From: an uncultured SAR116 cluster alpha proteobacterium
GTDB taxonomy: Bacteria > Pseudomonadota > Alphaproteobacteria > Puniceispirillales > Marisalimonadaceae
DNA length: 61,019 nucleotides
NCBI GenBank assembly: GCA_902590245.1
Contig: CACIWG010000009.1
Span: 1-61,019 of the forward strand
Reading direction: 5' to 3'
The first letter of the stretch is position 1. Each line of letters starts with the position of its first letter. Below, piece by piece: positions 9,003-16,905 of the stretch. A model generated the notes under the pieces. That model was not told where the DNA came from. It ran no database searches and saw only the letters and a list, made by a program, of their open reading frames with translations. The position numbers were made by a program, and so were the translations under genes.

Positions 9003-10010
9003 ATGAAAAATGTTAACTTTGCAATAAATGGCTTAGGTAGAATAGGTAAATTACTTTTTCGTGCTTTATTTGATAAAGGCCTATCTATTAAATTGGTTAA
9101 TGAGATAAATGGTAATTTAGAGATAAATTCTGAATTATTAATTCATGATTCTATTCATGGTAAATGGGATAAAGATATATACCTCAATAAAAATGATTTA
9201 AAGATAAATAATAGTATTATTAAATTTTCAAACTATAAAAATTTAAATGATATTCAACTATCGGATATTGATATTTTAATTGATTGTACCGGAAAAAATA
9301 AAAATTTTGAATACTTAAGTAATTACATAAAAAATGGCGTTAAAAAGGTAATTGTTTCTGCTCCAATAGATGATCCTAAAATATTAAATCTAGTTTATGG
9401 CGTAAATCATCATTTATATAATAAAGATGAACATGACATCATTACAGGAGCAAGTTGTACAACAAATTGCATAGCTCCTATTGTAAAAGTTATTCATGAT
9501 AATCTTAAAATTAATCATGGATCAATAACAACAATTCATAACATCACAAATAGTCAAACAATAATTGACAAGCCTTCTTCAAATCTTAGAAGATCAAGAG
9601 CATCAATGACAAATCTTATTCCAACAACTACAGGTTCTGCTAAAGCCATTAATCTGATCTACCCTGAATTAAAAGGTAAATTAAATGGGCATGCTATCAG
9701 AGTACCTGTAATTAATGCCTCTTTAACAGACTGTGTTTTTGAAGTTAAACAAAACACTTCTAAAGAAGAAGTTAATGAACTTTTAAAAGAAGCATCAAAA
9801 AATAAATTAAAAAACATACTTGGGTATGAAGAAAAATTATTAGTTTCGTCTGATTATTTAAATGATCCAAGAAGTACAATAATTGATGCAGATTCAACAA
9901 TGGTAGTTAATGAAACTCATGTTAAAGTTTATGCATGGTATGATAATGAATGGGGCTACGTAAATAGATTAGCTGATATCGCAAGCATGGTTGGGAAATC
10001 AATTTGTTAA
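9003..10010 (+). CDS. ArsJ-associated glyceraldehyde-3-phosphate dehydrogenase
   Basis: A 335-residue GAPDH-family protein. The NAD-binding motif NGLGRIGKL is at residues 9-17. The catalytic cysteine is in GASCTTNC (Cys152), followed by the substrate-binding PTTTGSAKA and KLNGHAIRVP segments. It is divergent from a central glycolytic GAPDH. The next gene, overlapping by 7 bases, encodes an ArsJ-like transporter. In that known pair GAPDH uses arsenate in place of phosphate to make unstable 1-arseno-3-phosphoglycerate, which ArsJ exports. The assignment rests on this pairing; an erythrose-4-phosphate or plain GAPDH role is the alternative. Confidence 0.82.
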   Translation: MKNVNFAINGLGRIGKLLFRALFDKGLSIKLVNEINGNLEINSELLIHDSIHGKWDKDIYLNKNDLKINNSIIKFSNYKNLNDIQLSDIDILIDCTGKNKNFEYLSNYIKNGVKKVIVSAPIDDPKILNLVYGVNHHLYNKDEHDIITGASCTTNCIAPIVKVIHDNLKINHGSITTIHNITNSQTIIDKPSSNLRRSRASMTNLIPTTTGSAKAINLIYPELKGKLNGHAIRVPVINASLTDCVFEVKQNTSKEEVNELLKEASKNKLKNILGYEEKLLVSSDYLNDPRSTIIDADSTMVVNETHVKVYAWYDNEWGYVNRLADIASMVGKSIC

Positions 10011-11257
10011 GTTCAATTAACTTCAAAGACAAAAACATTTTTTCATATTTACTAGTAACTATATCCTATTGGTCTTTTATGTTGACTGATGGGGCATTAA
10101 GAATGCTGGTATTATTACATTTTCATGTTTTAGGTTTTAACCCAATACAACTAGCTTATCTTTTCTTATTATATGAATTTGCTGGTATTGTAACCAATCT
10201 TTCAGCAGGATGGCTTGCATCAAAATTTGGTTTAAATATTACACTTTTTTCAGGATTAATTTTACAAATAATTTCTTTATTATTGTTAACTCAGGTAAAT
10301 GAAAATTGGACTATTTTAGCTTCAGTTGTTTTTGTTATGTTTGTCCAGGGTTTGTCTGGTGTCTCAAAAGACTTGACAAAAATGAGTTCTAAAAGTGCTG
10401 TGAAATTACTAGCACCAGAAAAGAATACCAAACTATTTAAATGGGTTAGCTTTTTAACTGGTTCAAAAAATACAGTTAAAGGGTTAGGTTTTTTTATTGG
10501 TGGACTTTTACTATACCTATTTGATTTTCAAACTTCCCTTGTAATCATGAGTATTATTTTATTTGTAGTACTTATTATATCTTATATTACAATCCCAAAA
10601 AATTTGGGGACTATAGATAAAAAAGTAAAGTTTTCAGAGGTATTTTCTAAAAATAAAAATATCAATTTTTTAAGTTTGAGTAGAGTTTTTTTATTTGGTG
10701 CTCGTGATGTATGGTTTGTAGTAGGACTCCCACTATTTTTTTACTCAATTTTATCTGATGGTTCAGTCGGTAGTAATAAAAAAGCTTTTTTTATTATCGG
10801 ATCATTTTTAGCATTTTGGATAATTATCTATGGTATTATTCAAACCCTAACGCCAAAATTGATTAAAAATCAAATTTCAAAAAATTCTTCAGTGCAAGTT
10901 GCTAAAAATTGGAGTTTGTATTTGTTTCCAATTCCGATAATTCTATTTTTTTTACTTAAGTTAAATCCATATGATGAAAATTTTAATTTAATTATTACAA
11001 TTATAATTTTATTAGTTTTTTGTTTATTCTTTGCAATAAATTCGTCTCTTCATTCCTTTTTAATTTTAAAATTCACAAATAAAAAAAGAGTCACTTTAGA
11101 TGTTGGCTTCTATTATATGGCGAATGCTGCAGGAAGGTTAATTGGTACTTTATTTTCTGGATTATCATATACATTCGGTGGAATAGAGTTTTGTTTGTTT
11201 GTTAGTTCTGTTTTTCTATTAGTCAATAGATTAAGCATGAATAAATTAAAAAATTAA
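10004..11257 (+). CDS. arsJ: Organoarsenical efflux MFS transporter ArsJ
   Basis: A 417-residue, roughly 12-helix MFS protein. Its N-terminal stretch (SYWSFMLTDGALRMLVLLHF, about residues 21-40) and the GVSKDLTKMSSKSAVKLLAP and LLTGSKNTVKGLGFF segments match what I know of ArsJ, the exporter of 1-arseno-3-phosphoglycerate. A TTG start at 10004 overlaps the upstream GAPDH stop, the tight coupling expected of the arsenate-detoxifying pair. No ArsR or ArsC gene is nearby in this window. Confidence 0.88.
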   Translation: MLSSINFKDKNIFSYLLVTISYWSFMLTDGALRMLVLLHFHVLGFNPIQLAYLFLLYEFAGIVTNLSAGWLASKFGLNITLFSGLILQIISLLLLTQVNENWTILASVVFVMFVQGLSGVSKDLTKMSSKSAVKLLAPEKNTKLFKWVSFLTGSKNTVKGLGFFIGGLLLYLFDFQTSLVIMSIILFVVLIISYITIPKNLGTIDKKVKFSEVFSKNKNINFLSLSRVFLFGARDVWFVVGLPLFFYSILSDGSVGSNKKAFFIIGSFLAFWIIIYGIIQTLTPKLIKNQISKNSSVQVAKNWSLYLFPIPIILFFLLKLNPYDENFNLIITIIILLVFCLFFAINSSLHSFLILKFTNKKRVTLDVGFYYMANAAGRLIGTLFSGLSYTFGGIEFCLFVSSVFLLVNRLSMNKLKN

Positions 11258-11293
11258 ATAATATCATAATGATTTTGCTTAAGTAGAATTTAT

Positions 11294-11857
11294 TTGATAA
11301 ATTTTACTATGTCTAAGTATTGTCCAACATGGATCATTGATTGCATTATTGCAGAAGCCTCAATTGACTTTATTGAACTTGAAGTTGGGTTAGAGTTTAT
11401 ATCTAAAAAATACACTGAGGGCATTAGAAATATTTATGAAGATGTAGAAAATGTAAATATTTATGAAGGCGTAAAAAGGATGGTAGAATTTTGCGTTAGC
11501 GAAGAATTAAATGAAAATTCTAATATAATATTATCTCAATTTTCATATTATAAGTTTTATTTTGTTAATAAAAATACTCAAAGAAATTTTTCAACTTTAT
11601 TTAGTAATCCCTTTTTTTCTAAAGTACCCCGTTTCATTACTGAAGAGGATACACTTAAAAATTTTTATTCATTTTTAAAAATTTACAAAAAATTTAAGTT
11701 TGTTCATTATAAAGAAGGTTGGTGTCTAAAAATACAAGAAGAAAATGAAGATTTAAAAAATCTAGCATCTCAGCCTCTATCAGAAGATATTTTACAAACG
11801 TTAGTTGATGTAAAGAAAGATCAAGAATTTCAATCTGATTGGTTTAAAAAAAAATAG
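11294..11857 (+). CDS. Hypothetical protein
   Basis: No family recognised. About 187 residues, acidic, no signal peptide or membrane helix, with alternating helical and aromatic-rich stretches (SQFSYYKFYFVN near residue 90). The TTG at 11294 gives the full frame, but the ATG at 11309 (MSKYCPTWIID) is an equally plausible start and would shorten it by five residues. It follows arsJ by 36 bases on the same strand and may be cotranscribed with it. Any link to arsenate is conjecture. Confidence 0.55.
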   Translation: MINFTMSKYCPTWIIDCIIAEASIDFIELEVGLEFISKKYTEGIRNIYEDVENVNIYEGVKRMVEFCVSEELNENSNIILSQFSYYKFYFVNKNTQRNFSTLFSNPFFSKVPRFITEEDTLKNFYSFLKIYKKFKFVHYKEGWCLKIQEENEDLKNLASQPLSEDILQTLVDVKKDQEFQSDWFKKK

Positions 11858-11908
11858 ATGTATAAAAGATTAATTAAAATAATTAAGACTTAACTTTACC
11901 ACATCAAT

Positions 11909-12427
11909 TTACATCTTTTTATTTTCATAATTAGCTTTATATATATCCGTCAAACCCTTAATTAATTCAGAGTATTTTTTTTTAAAATTTTGTAAACTTG
12001 ATAGTTCACATTTGTGAACAAATTGGGTTTTACCTTTGTAATTTGAAATTAAATCTAATGAATCTCTATTTAATTCCTTTTTATTACTTCTTTCTCTAAA
12101 CTTTAAATCATCAATAAGCAAAATCTTTTTTTCTTCAAACAAATATTCTCCATTGTTAGTTACATCAATAAATATTTTAAAATTAGCTTCATCAAATGTA
12201 ATTTTGACTGCAGTTTCAATAAACTTTCCATTGTTTAAGAAATAAAATGAAAAATTTTTATGAAAATTTTCTTTTAGTTTTTTATTGTCAAAATTTTGTA
12301 AATTTTGCTTTTGATTTTCATTTTCCTTTTTGCATATTAAATATGTCTCATTTTTAACAGCAAAAGTCTGATTAGAAAAAATAATTAAAATCAAACTTGA
12401 TAAAAAAGATTTCATAATTTTTTTCAT
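11909..12427 (-). CDS. Hypothetical secreted protein
   Basis: A 172-residue lysine- and asparagine-rich protein. It starts with a signal peptide (residues 1-23, cleavage expected after SNQTFA), followed by a soluble region with two cysteines (in YLICKKE and VHKCELS) that could form a disulfide. It resembles small periplasmic proteins of AT-rich marine alphaproteobacteria but I cannot name a family. It stands alone, convergent with the gene before it and just left of the foreign cassette. Confidence 0.6.
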   Translation of the reverse strand: MKKIMKSFLSSLILIIFSNQTFAVKNETYLICKKENENQKQNLQNFDNKKLKENFHKNFSFYFLNNGKFIETAVKITFDEANFKIFIDVTNNGEYLFEEKKILLIDDLKFRERSNKKELNRDSLDLISNYKGKTQFVHKCELSSLQNFKKKYSELIKGLTDIYKANYENKKM

Positions 12428-12811
12428 GTAATATTAACGATTAATCAAAACTAAAGTTTAATAATTATATCAAAGATTATCAATATTTTAAGGTAAAATA
12501 GTATTTGCTTATTTATCTAATATAAACTAAAAATTTGATCGGAGCTAAGTTCGAACTCCCAAACCTCTTGATCCATGTCAGATAGACTATTATCACACGC
12601 TATGGAGCTTAAAGCAAAATATTAGTAAGATTGCCTATTCCAATATATATTGTAAATAATTGATATATATAGATAACATTGATAATTTTTTTGTTAACAA
12701 TTTTAAGGTTTATTAATTCACGTATATATATATCAAAATAAAATTTATTGATTTAGTAATCTAATACAGCTATTTATTAATTATAGTTATTATTTATTGT
12801 AAGGATTAATT
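12428..12811. other. AT-rich intergenic region at the left edge of the island
   Basis: This gene-free stretch of 384 bases holds the degraded tRNA-like sequence at 12536-12609. It is followed by about 190 bases of very AT-rich DNA with TATATATA runs (around 12640-12735) that probably contain the promoter of the DUF1538 operon. No further gene, repeat array or terminator was seen in it. Confidence 0.6.
12536..12609 (-). pseudogene. Degraded tRNA-like sequence resembling tRNA-Pro
   Basis: This segment aligns in the same orientation along the length of the intact tRNA-Pro at 16301-16377. It shares the exact 11-base TTCGAACTCCC of the T-arm plus scattered matches such as TCGG-GC at the 3' end and the CTCT and CAGAT blocks. 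The two acceptor strands no longer pair and the anticodon stem is disrupted, so it cannot fold as a working tRNA. It marks the left side of a compositionally distinct cassette. Confidence 0.6.
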
Positions 12812-14602
12812 ATGTCGCGACGCAAAACTATACGATTTGGTGACTATATCCAAGCAATGTCAATCGACAGTCAAAAAATTCCATACCAAGAATTGATGCC
12901 AGAGCCATTATTTGATCGTCATGGTAATGAACATCCACAACCAGTACCAAAAATGAAATTGGGTGGGAGTGATATATTTAAAATTTTGCAACCATATTTG
13001 TCTACAAGATTTATTGATCAAGCACGCGCAGTAGTTCCATTGGCAATATATTTAGCTCTTTTCCAATATTTAGTTCTCCAAACACCCGTAATGGACGCAA
13101 GTATAATTTCAGGCGGGTTATTTGCGGTTATGATTGGCTTAATGATGTTTATGGAAGGGTTGAAGCTTGGGCTCATGCCTTTTGGAGAGATAATCGGAAA
13201 TACTTTGCCTCGCAAACTACCCTTAGCTGGAGTGTTGTTTATCGCATTCCTATTAGGAATTGGCGTAACATTTGCCGAACCAGCAATTGGTGCATTACAG
13301 GTAGCAGGGTCAATTGTTGATCCAGAACAAGCACCTTATTTGTTTACACTATTAAATGATCGCTCGGGAGCAACTGTTTTGCTAGTTGGACTTGGCGTTG
13401 GGTTGGCGGCGGTTTTGGGCACAGTAAGGTTTTTAAGAGGTTGGAGTTTGAAGCCAATGATTTTTTTAAGCGTCACGCCTACTTTGATTTTAAGCGTTAT
13501 TGCTTTCATGGACCCTGAACTAACTAAAATTGTTGGTTTGGCATGGGATTGTGGAGCAGTTACAACTGGACCAGTGACAGTTCCCTTAGTCCTTGCACTT
13601 GGTATCGGTGTAGCTGCAGCAGCCGGCAAAGGTGCGGATTCTTCTTTATCCGGCTTTGGTATTGTGACATTGGCATCAGTATTTCCAATCTTAGGTGTAT
13701 TGATACTAAGCTTTTATACAGCCTATACAGTTCCTCCAGAACTAATTATCGAAAAGGCTGCTGAAATCAAATTGGCTGCGCAGAATGCTGCCTCTCAACC
13801 ACAATGGTACGAGATCACACCTTGGACTGAAGTAATCTTAGGGGTAAGGGCCATTGTACCTTTAGTGATTTTTTTGGCAGTGGTGCTATTAGTAATTTTA
13901 CGTGAAAAATTAAAAAATGCCTTTATCACTTACTACGGGATTATACTCGCTGTTGTTGGGATGTGTATCTTTAACATCGGCTTAACCTATGGTTTAGCAA
14001 AACTCGGAGATCAATCTGGCGGATTGATTGCAGGTGCATTTACATCAATTGAAGCAATTACGGCAAGTCCGCTATATAGTATGACAGTCGGTGTTGGTAT
14101 TGCAGGTTTGTTTGCTTGGGTTCTTGGTCTTTCTGCAACTCTTGCAGAACCAGCTCTAAACGCTCTTGGTATTACAGTACAGAATTTAACAAACGGTGCA
14201 TTTAAAAAATCTATGTTAATGATAGCAGTTGCATTTGGTGTAGGTACTGGAATAATGCTAGGTGTTTTAAAGCTTATATATGGATTTCACATAATGTACA
14301 TTTTAATACCTGGTTATACACTTGGATTGATACTAACTTTTTTATCTACTGAAGAATTTGTAAATGTTGGTTGGGACTCAGCAGGTGTAACTACTGGGCC
14401 TGTTACTGTTCCACTAGTCCTTGCGATGGGTTTAGGATTTGGAAATGCGCTTGGCTCAACAGATGGTTTTGGTATTTTGGCTGCAGCCTCAATTTGCCCT
14501 ATTGTAGCAGTTTTGACGCTTGGTATTTATGTTCAATTTAAAGTAAAACGTGAGGAACGCCGCGTTGCTCGTGAGCTTGCCCTTGAAGGAGAGACAAAAT
14601 GA
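12812..14602 (+). CDS. DUF1538 family membrane protein with internal duplication
   Basis: A 596-residue polytopic membrane protein with a soluble N-terminus of about 70 residues. The membrane part is a tandem duplication. AEPAIGAL (residues 155-162) and WDCGAVTTGPVTVPLVLA (245-262) recur as AEPALNAL (445-452) and WDSAGVTTGPVTVPLVLA (521-538). Such two-fold repeats with glycine/proline-broken helices are typical of transporters or channels, but no substrate is known to me for DUF1538. An AAGGA ribosome site precedes the ATG. Its stop overlaps the start of the first PII-like gene (ATGA), which argues for a regulatory complex. Its GC content is visibly higher than that of flanking genes. Confidence 0.85.
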   Translation: MSRRKTIRFGDYIQAMSIDSQKIPYQELMPEPLFDRHGNEHPQPVPKMKLGGSDIFKILQPYLSTRFIDQARAVVPLAIYLALFQYLVLQTPVMDASIISGGLFAVMIGLMMFMEGLKLGLMPFGEIIGNTLPRKLPLAGVLFIAFLLGIGVTFAEPAIGALQVAGSIVDPEQAPYLFTLLNDRSGATVLLVGLGVGLAAVLGTVRFLRGWSLKPMIFLSVTPTLILSVIAFMDPELTKIVGLAWDCGAVTTGPVTVPLVLALGIGVAAAAGKGADSSLSGFGIVTLASVFPILGVLILSFYTAYTVPPELIIEKAAEIKLAAQNAASQPQWYEITPWTEVILGVRAIVPLVIFLAVVLLVILREKLKNAFITYYGIILAVVGMCIFNIGLTYGLAKLGDQSGGLIAGAFTSIEAITASPLYSMTVGVGIAGLFAWVLGLSATLAEPALNALGITVQNLTNGAFKKSMLMIAVAFGVGTGIMLGVLKLIYGFHIMYILIPGYTLGLILTFLSTEEFVNVGWDSAGVTTGPVTVPLVLAMGLGFGNALGSTDGFGILAAASICPIVAVLTLGIYVQFKVKREERRVARELALEGETK

Positions 14603-14958
14603 AAAGATCATTTACAACATTGACAGATGCAACACTAATTACAGCAGTTGTACAACAAGGTTATGGAGAGATCATTGCTGATGCTTTACTGGAGGTAGGA
14701 ATTGAAGGGTCAACCGTGCATGGTGCAATGGGTGTAGGAATTCGTGAAAAATTAGGTGCTTTGGGTGTTGCTGTAGATGCAGAACGAGATGTTGTCAATG
14801 TTATGGTTTCAAGTGATGAAGTAGATAGAGTTTTTGAGCGAGTGTTCTTAGCTGGCAAATTGGACACCCCTGGTATGGGTTTCATGTACGCCACGCCCCT
14901 TATGCAGGCTGCCACGTACGTTCCACCATCCATTTTATCTAAATATGTAGGCTCATGA
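14599..14958 (+). CDS. PII-like signalling protein (first copy)
   Basis: A 119-residue protein with the PII ferredoxin-like fold. TLITAVVQQGYGEIIADALLE forms the first helix region, and a G-rich segment (GAMGVGIREKLGALG, about residues 42-56) takes the place of the T-loop. RDVVNVMVSSDEVDRVFE follows, then a B-loop-like AGKLDTPGMGF. The T-loop has no tyrosine at the GlnB uridylylation position, so control by GlnD is unlikely. Ligand binding (nucleotide or other) is inferred from the fold. It is coupled by a 4-base overlap to the DUF1538 gene, like AmtB-GlnK and SbtA-SbtB pairs. Confidence 0.8.
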   Translation: MKRSFTTLTDATLITAVVQQGYGEIIADALLEVGIEGSTVHGAMGVGIREKLGALGVAVDAERDVVNVMVSSDEVDRVFERVFLAGKLDTPGMGFMYATPLMQAATYVPPSILSKYVGS

Positions 14959-14959
14959 A

Positions 14960-15328
14960 ATGGTATTTCCTGAATTAAAAACTGATTCTCGGGTGCAATA
15001 TCTTGATTACACATGGTTAATCTCAGGTATATTTTATGAGGGTGGTACAGATAAGTTAGTTCCTGAACTCATGAAACGTGGTATCAATGAGGTTTACTTC
15101 TACAACGTTGCTGGCACAATGATCGGGCAGAAAACAGTAGCAGGTGTTTCGGGTTCTTTTGATGTAGAACAATTTCATGTTGTTGTAACAGCTGACCAAG
15201 CTGAAAACATATTTGATTTTATTTATCGATTCTGCAACTTATCCGAGCCAAATAAAGGAATAATTTACATGAATAAACTAATGAAATCTACTAAACACAA
15301 ACTTCAAGAAGACGATCATATAAATTAA
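14960..15328 (+). CDS. PII-like signalling protein (second copy, divergent)
   Basis: A 122-residue protein, diverged from its upstream neighbour but with the same layout. A helix (GGTDKLVPELMKRGINEVYFYN), a G-rich loop (AGTMIGQKTVAGVSGSF, residues about 51-67), a β-strand FHVVVTADQAENIFDFIYRF and a C-terminal tail are visible. It begins one base after the stop of the first copy. The two could form a mixed trimer, or act in succession on the DUF1538 protein. PII superfamily membership is inferred from pattern and position, so it is less certain than for the first copy. Confidence 0.68.
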   Translation: MVFPELKTDSRVQYLDYTWLISGIFYEGGTDKLVPELMKRGINEVYFYNVAGTMIGQKTVAGVSGSFDVEQFHVVVTADQAENIFDFIYRFCNLSEPNKGIIYMNKLMKSTKHKLQEDDHIN

Positions 15329-15353
15329 AAAATTAAAGAATGATAGGTGATAT

Positions 15354-16106
15354 ATGCCAAAAAAAACCGATTTAATATCTGAAAATAAAACAAATATTCG
15401 CAAGAATAGACGTAGAATTTTTGAGCTAGATGCTGAAGTGTCTACGACATATGCTGAACTTATGCTTTTACTCGCTGATATTGAGGAAAATCGTTCGTTA
15501 CTGCAACGAAATTTTACTTCAGCTTTCATGGGCAATCGATCAATTGCAATTGACAATGTAGATGATCTTTATGGTTGTAGAATTGCAATGCTTGAAGCAT
15601 TAGATCCTTCAACTGACGTTCAAAATAATTTCAAAGTACGGATGTTAAACCAAGTAAGAATTGAACAACTCGAAAACCGTACTGATCTTAATGATACTTT
15701 ACGAGATATTGCTACAAAAATGATTGAAGTTAATCAGATGTTTCAGTCTGTTAATAGTTTAATTACTGAAGCTAACGAGTCAGTAGTTGATCAAGGAGAT
15801 AACATGATTTCTGAGAATGCTGATTGGGCCGACGGATTGATTGCTAAGCAAATGACTAAGGCAACCTCAAATGCAAATGCACAATCTGTAAAATCTAATA
15901 CCGAGCGATTACAAAAACTTTTAGAGCGAGCTCATATAGCAGAGAATGAAGCTAACGATTTAGTGAAACGTGTTGAGAACGATACAAAAGGCATCTTAGA
16001 ACTTGGTGATCAAATTGCCAAAAGACGTGAACGCATTCAAGCAGATCGCGAACGTGTAGTGGCAAACCAGAGACGTACCGCAGATCAAATCATTAAATTA
16101 AAATGA
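15354..16106 (+). CDS. Coiled-coil protein of unknown function in the PII/DUF1538 operon
   Basis: A 250-residue soluble protein, almost all helical and highly charged. Heptad-like leucine/isoleucine spacing is seen at about residues 40-55, 90-135 and 175-245, ending in a basic RRERIQADRERVVANQRR segment. There is no signal peptide or membrane helix. A weak hydrophobic/aromatic island (RNFTSAFMGNRSIAIDNVDDLYG) interrupts the coils near residue 52. It starts 25 bases after the second PII-like gene with an AGGTGAT ribosome site and is evidently the fourth operon gene. I do not recognise a family; a scaffold or cytoplasmic tether is possible. Confidence 0.7.
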   Translation: MPKKTDLISENKTNIRKNRRRIFELDAEVSTTYAELMLLLADIEENRSLLQRNFTSAFMGNRSIAIDNVDDLYGCRIAMLEALDPSTDVQNNFKVRMLNQVRIEQLENRTDLNDTLRDIATKMIEVNQMFQSVNSLITEANESVVDQGDNMISENADWADGLIAKQMTKATSNANAQSVKSNTERLQKLLERAHIAENEANDLVKRVENDTKGILELGDQIAKRRERIQADRERVVANQRRTADQIIKLK

Positions 16107-16300
16107 GACCAAACATTTTATAAAGTTAAACTGAACTTCGATGAAATGGTTATTCACGTTTTAAAAATATAAGAAATCATTTCTAATCTCTTAGTTAAAA
16201 GATATTTTGCAAAAAATATTGTATTTTTATAATAAATTATGAGGTTTTTTAAAAATTCAGTCCGGAAATAAGAATTTAAGAGTTTATTAAATACTCAAAT

Positions 16301-16377
<77 letters not shown>

Positions 16378-16422
16378 ATATGCTTGTTTTAATTTAAATT
16401 TAAGTTTTTTAAAACAATTTTT

Positions 16423-16905
16423 TTATTTTTTTAACATAATTTTGTCACCTACATTAAAACCTTTGTTTTTAAACACGCCAGAATTTAATTCTAAAACGAA
16501 TTTAGCTCTCTTTTGACTTCTTATTGATTTTTTACTAAATGGTGTTGCATTAAAATATATATCTACAATTTCAAACTTTGAATTGATGAAAATTAAATCT
16601 AGAGGTATAGCTGTATTCTTCATCCAAAAATTTCTATAATCCTCATCAGACCATATGAAAAGCATCCCTTCATTCTGCTTAAGATATTTTTTACACTGTA
16701 ATCCTTTTTTTTTTTCATATTCATTTTTTGCTAACTCGACTAAAAAAAATTCCTTATTTTTAGATAATTTATTTTCTATAACTATTTTTTCTTTCTTAAG
16801 GAATTGAGCTTCACAAGAGATAGATATTTGAGAAGTTAAACAAAAACCCAAAATTAGAAACAAAATTAAGTTATAACTTTTTAATTTTCTGAATATATTG
16901 AACAA
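16423..16905 (-). CDS. DUF192 family secreted protein
   Basis: A 160-residue protein with an N-terminal hydrophobic signal (about residues 13-30) followed by the DUF192 β-barrel. Characteristic stretches are GMLFIW, FWMKNTAIPLDLIFI and the C-terminal VLELNSGVFKNKGFNVGDKI. The family is widespread and of unknown biochemical role. Its start overlaps the 3' end of the histone-deacetylase-like gene by 35 bases, so the two are cotranscribed. Confidence 0.85.
   Translation of the reverse strand: MFNIFRKLKSYNLILFLILGFCLTSQISISCEAQFLKKEKIVIENKLSKNKEFFLVELAKNEYEKKKGLQCKKYLKQNEGMLFIWSDEDYRNFWMKNTAIPLDLIFINSKFEIVDIYFNATPFSKKSIRSQKRAKFVLELNSGVFKNKGFNVGDKIMLKK

Noticed and set aside
9003-10010. Calling the GAPDH-family gene the glycolytic gapA
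   Set aside because: The overlapping ArsJ-type exporter gene makes the arsenate-specific role more likely; no other glycolytic genes are adjacent.
12610-12790. TATATATA-rich stretch considered as a replication origin or iteron region
   Set aside because: No DnaA boxes, repeated iterons or origin-linked genes (dnaA, parAB, repA) are present; ordinary promoter-region AT richness explains it.
13336-13629. A 97-residue minus-strand frame in the DUF1538 gene
   Set aside because: It is an antisense shadow of a well-supported coding sequence, favoured by the higher G+C of this gene.
14661-15014. A 117-residue minus-strand frame opposite the first PII-like gene
   Set aside because: It overlaps a convincing PII-like gene and its composition (serine, threonine and proline rich) is that of a reverse-strand shadow.
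12812-16300. Search for an integrase or transposase in the foreign cassette
   Set aside because: All four genes are accounted for and none resembles a recombinase, so a mobile element was not called although an island is suspected.
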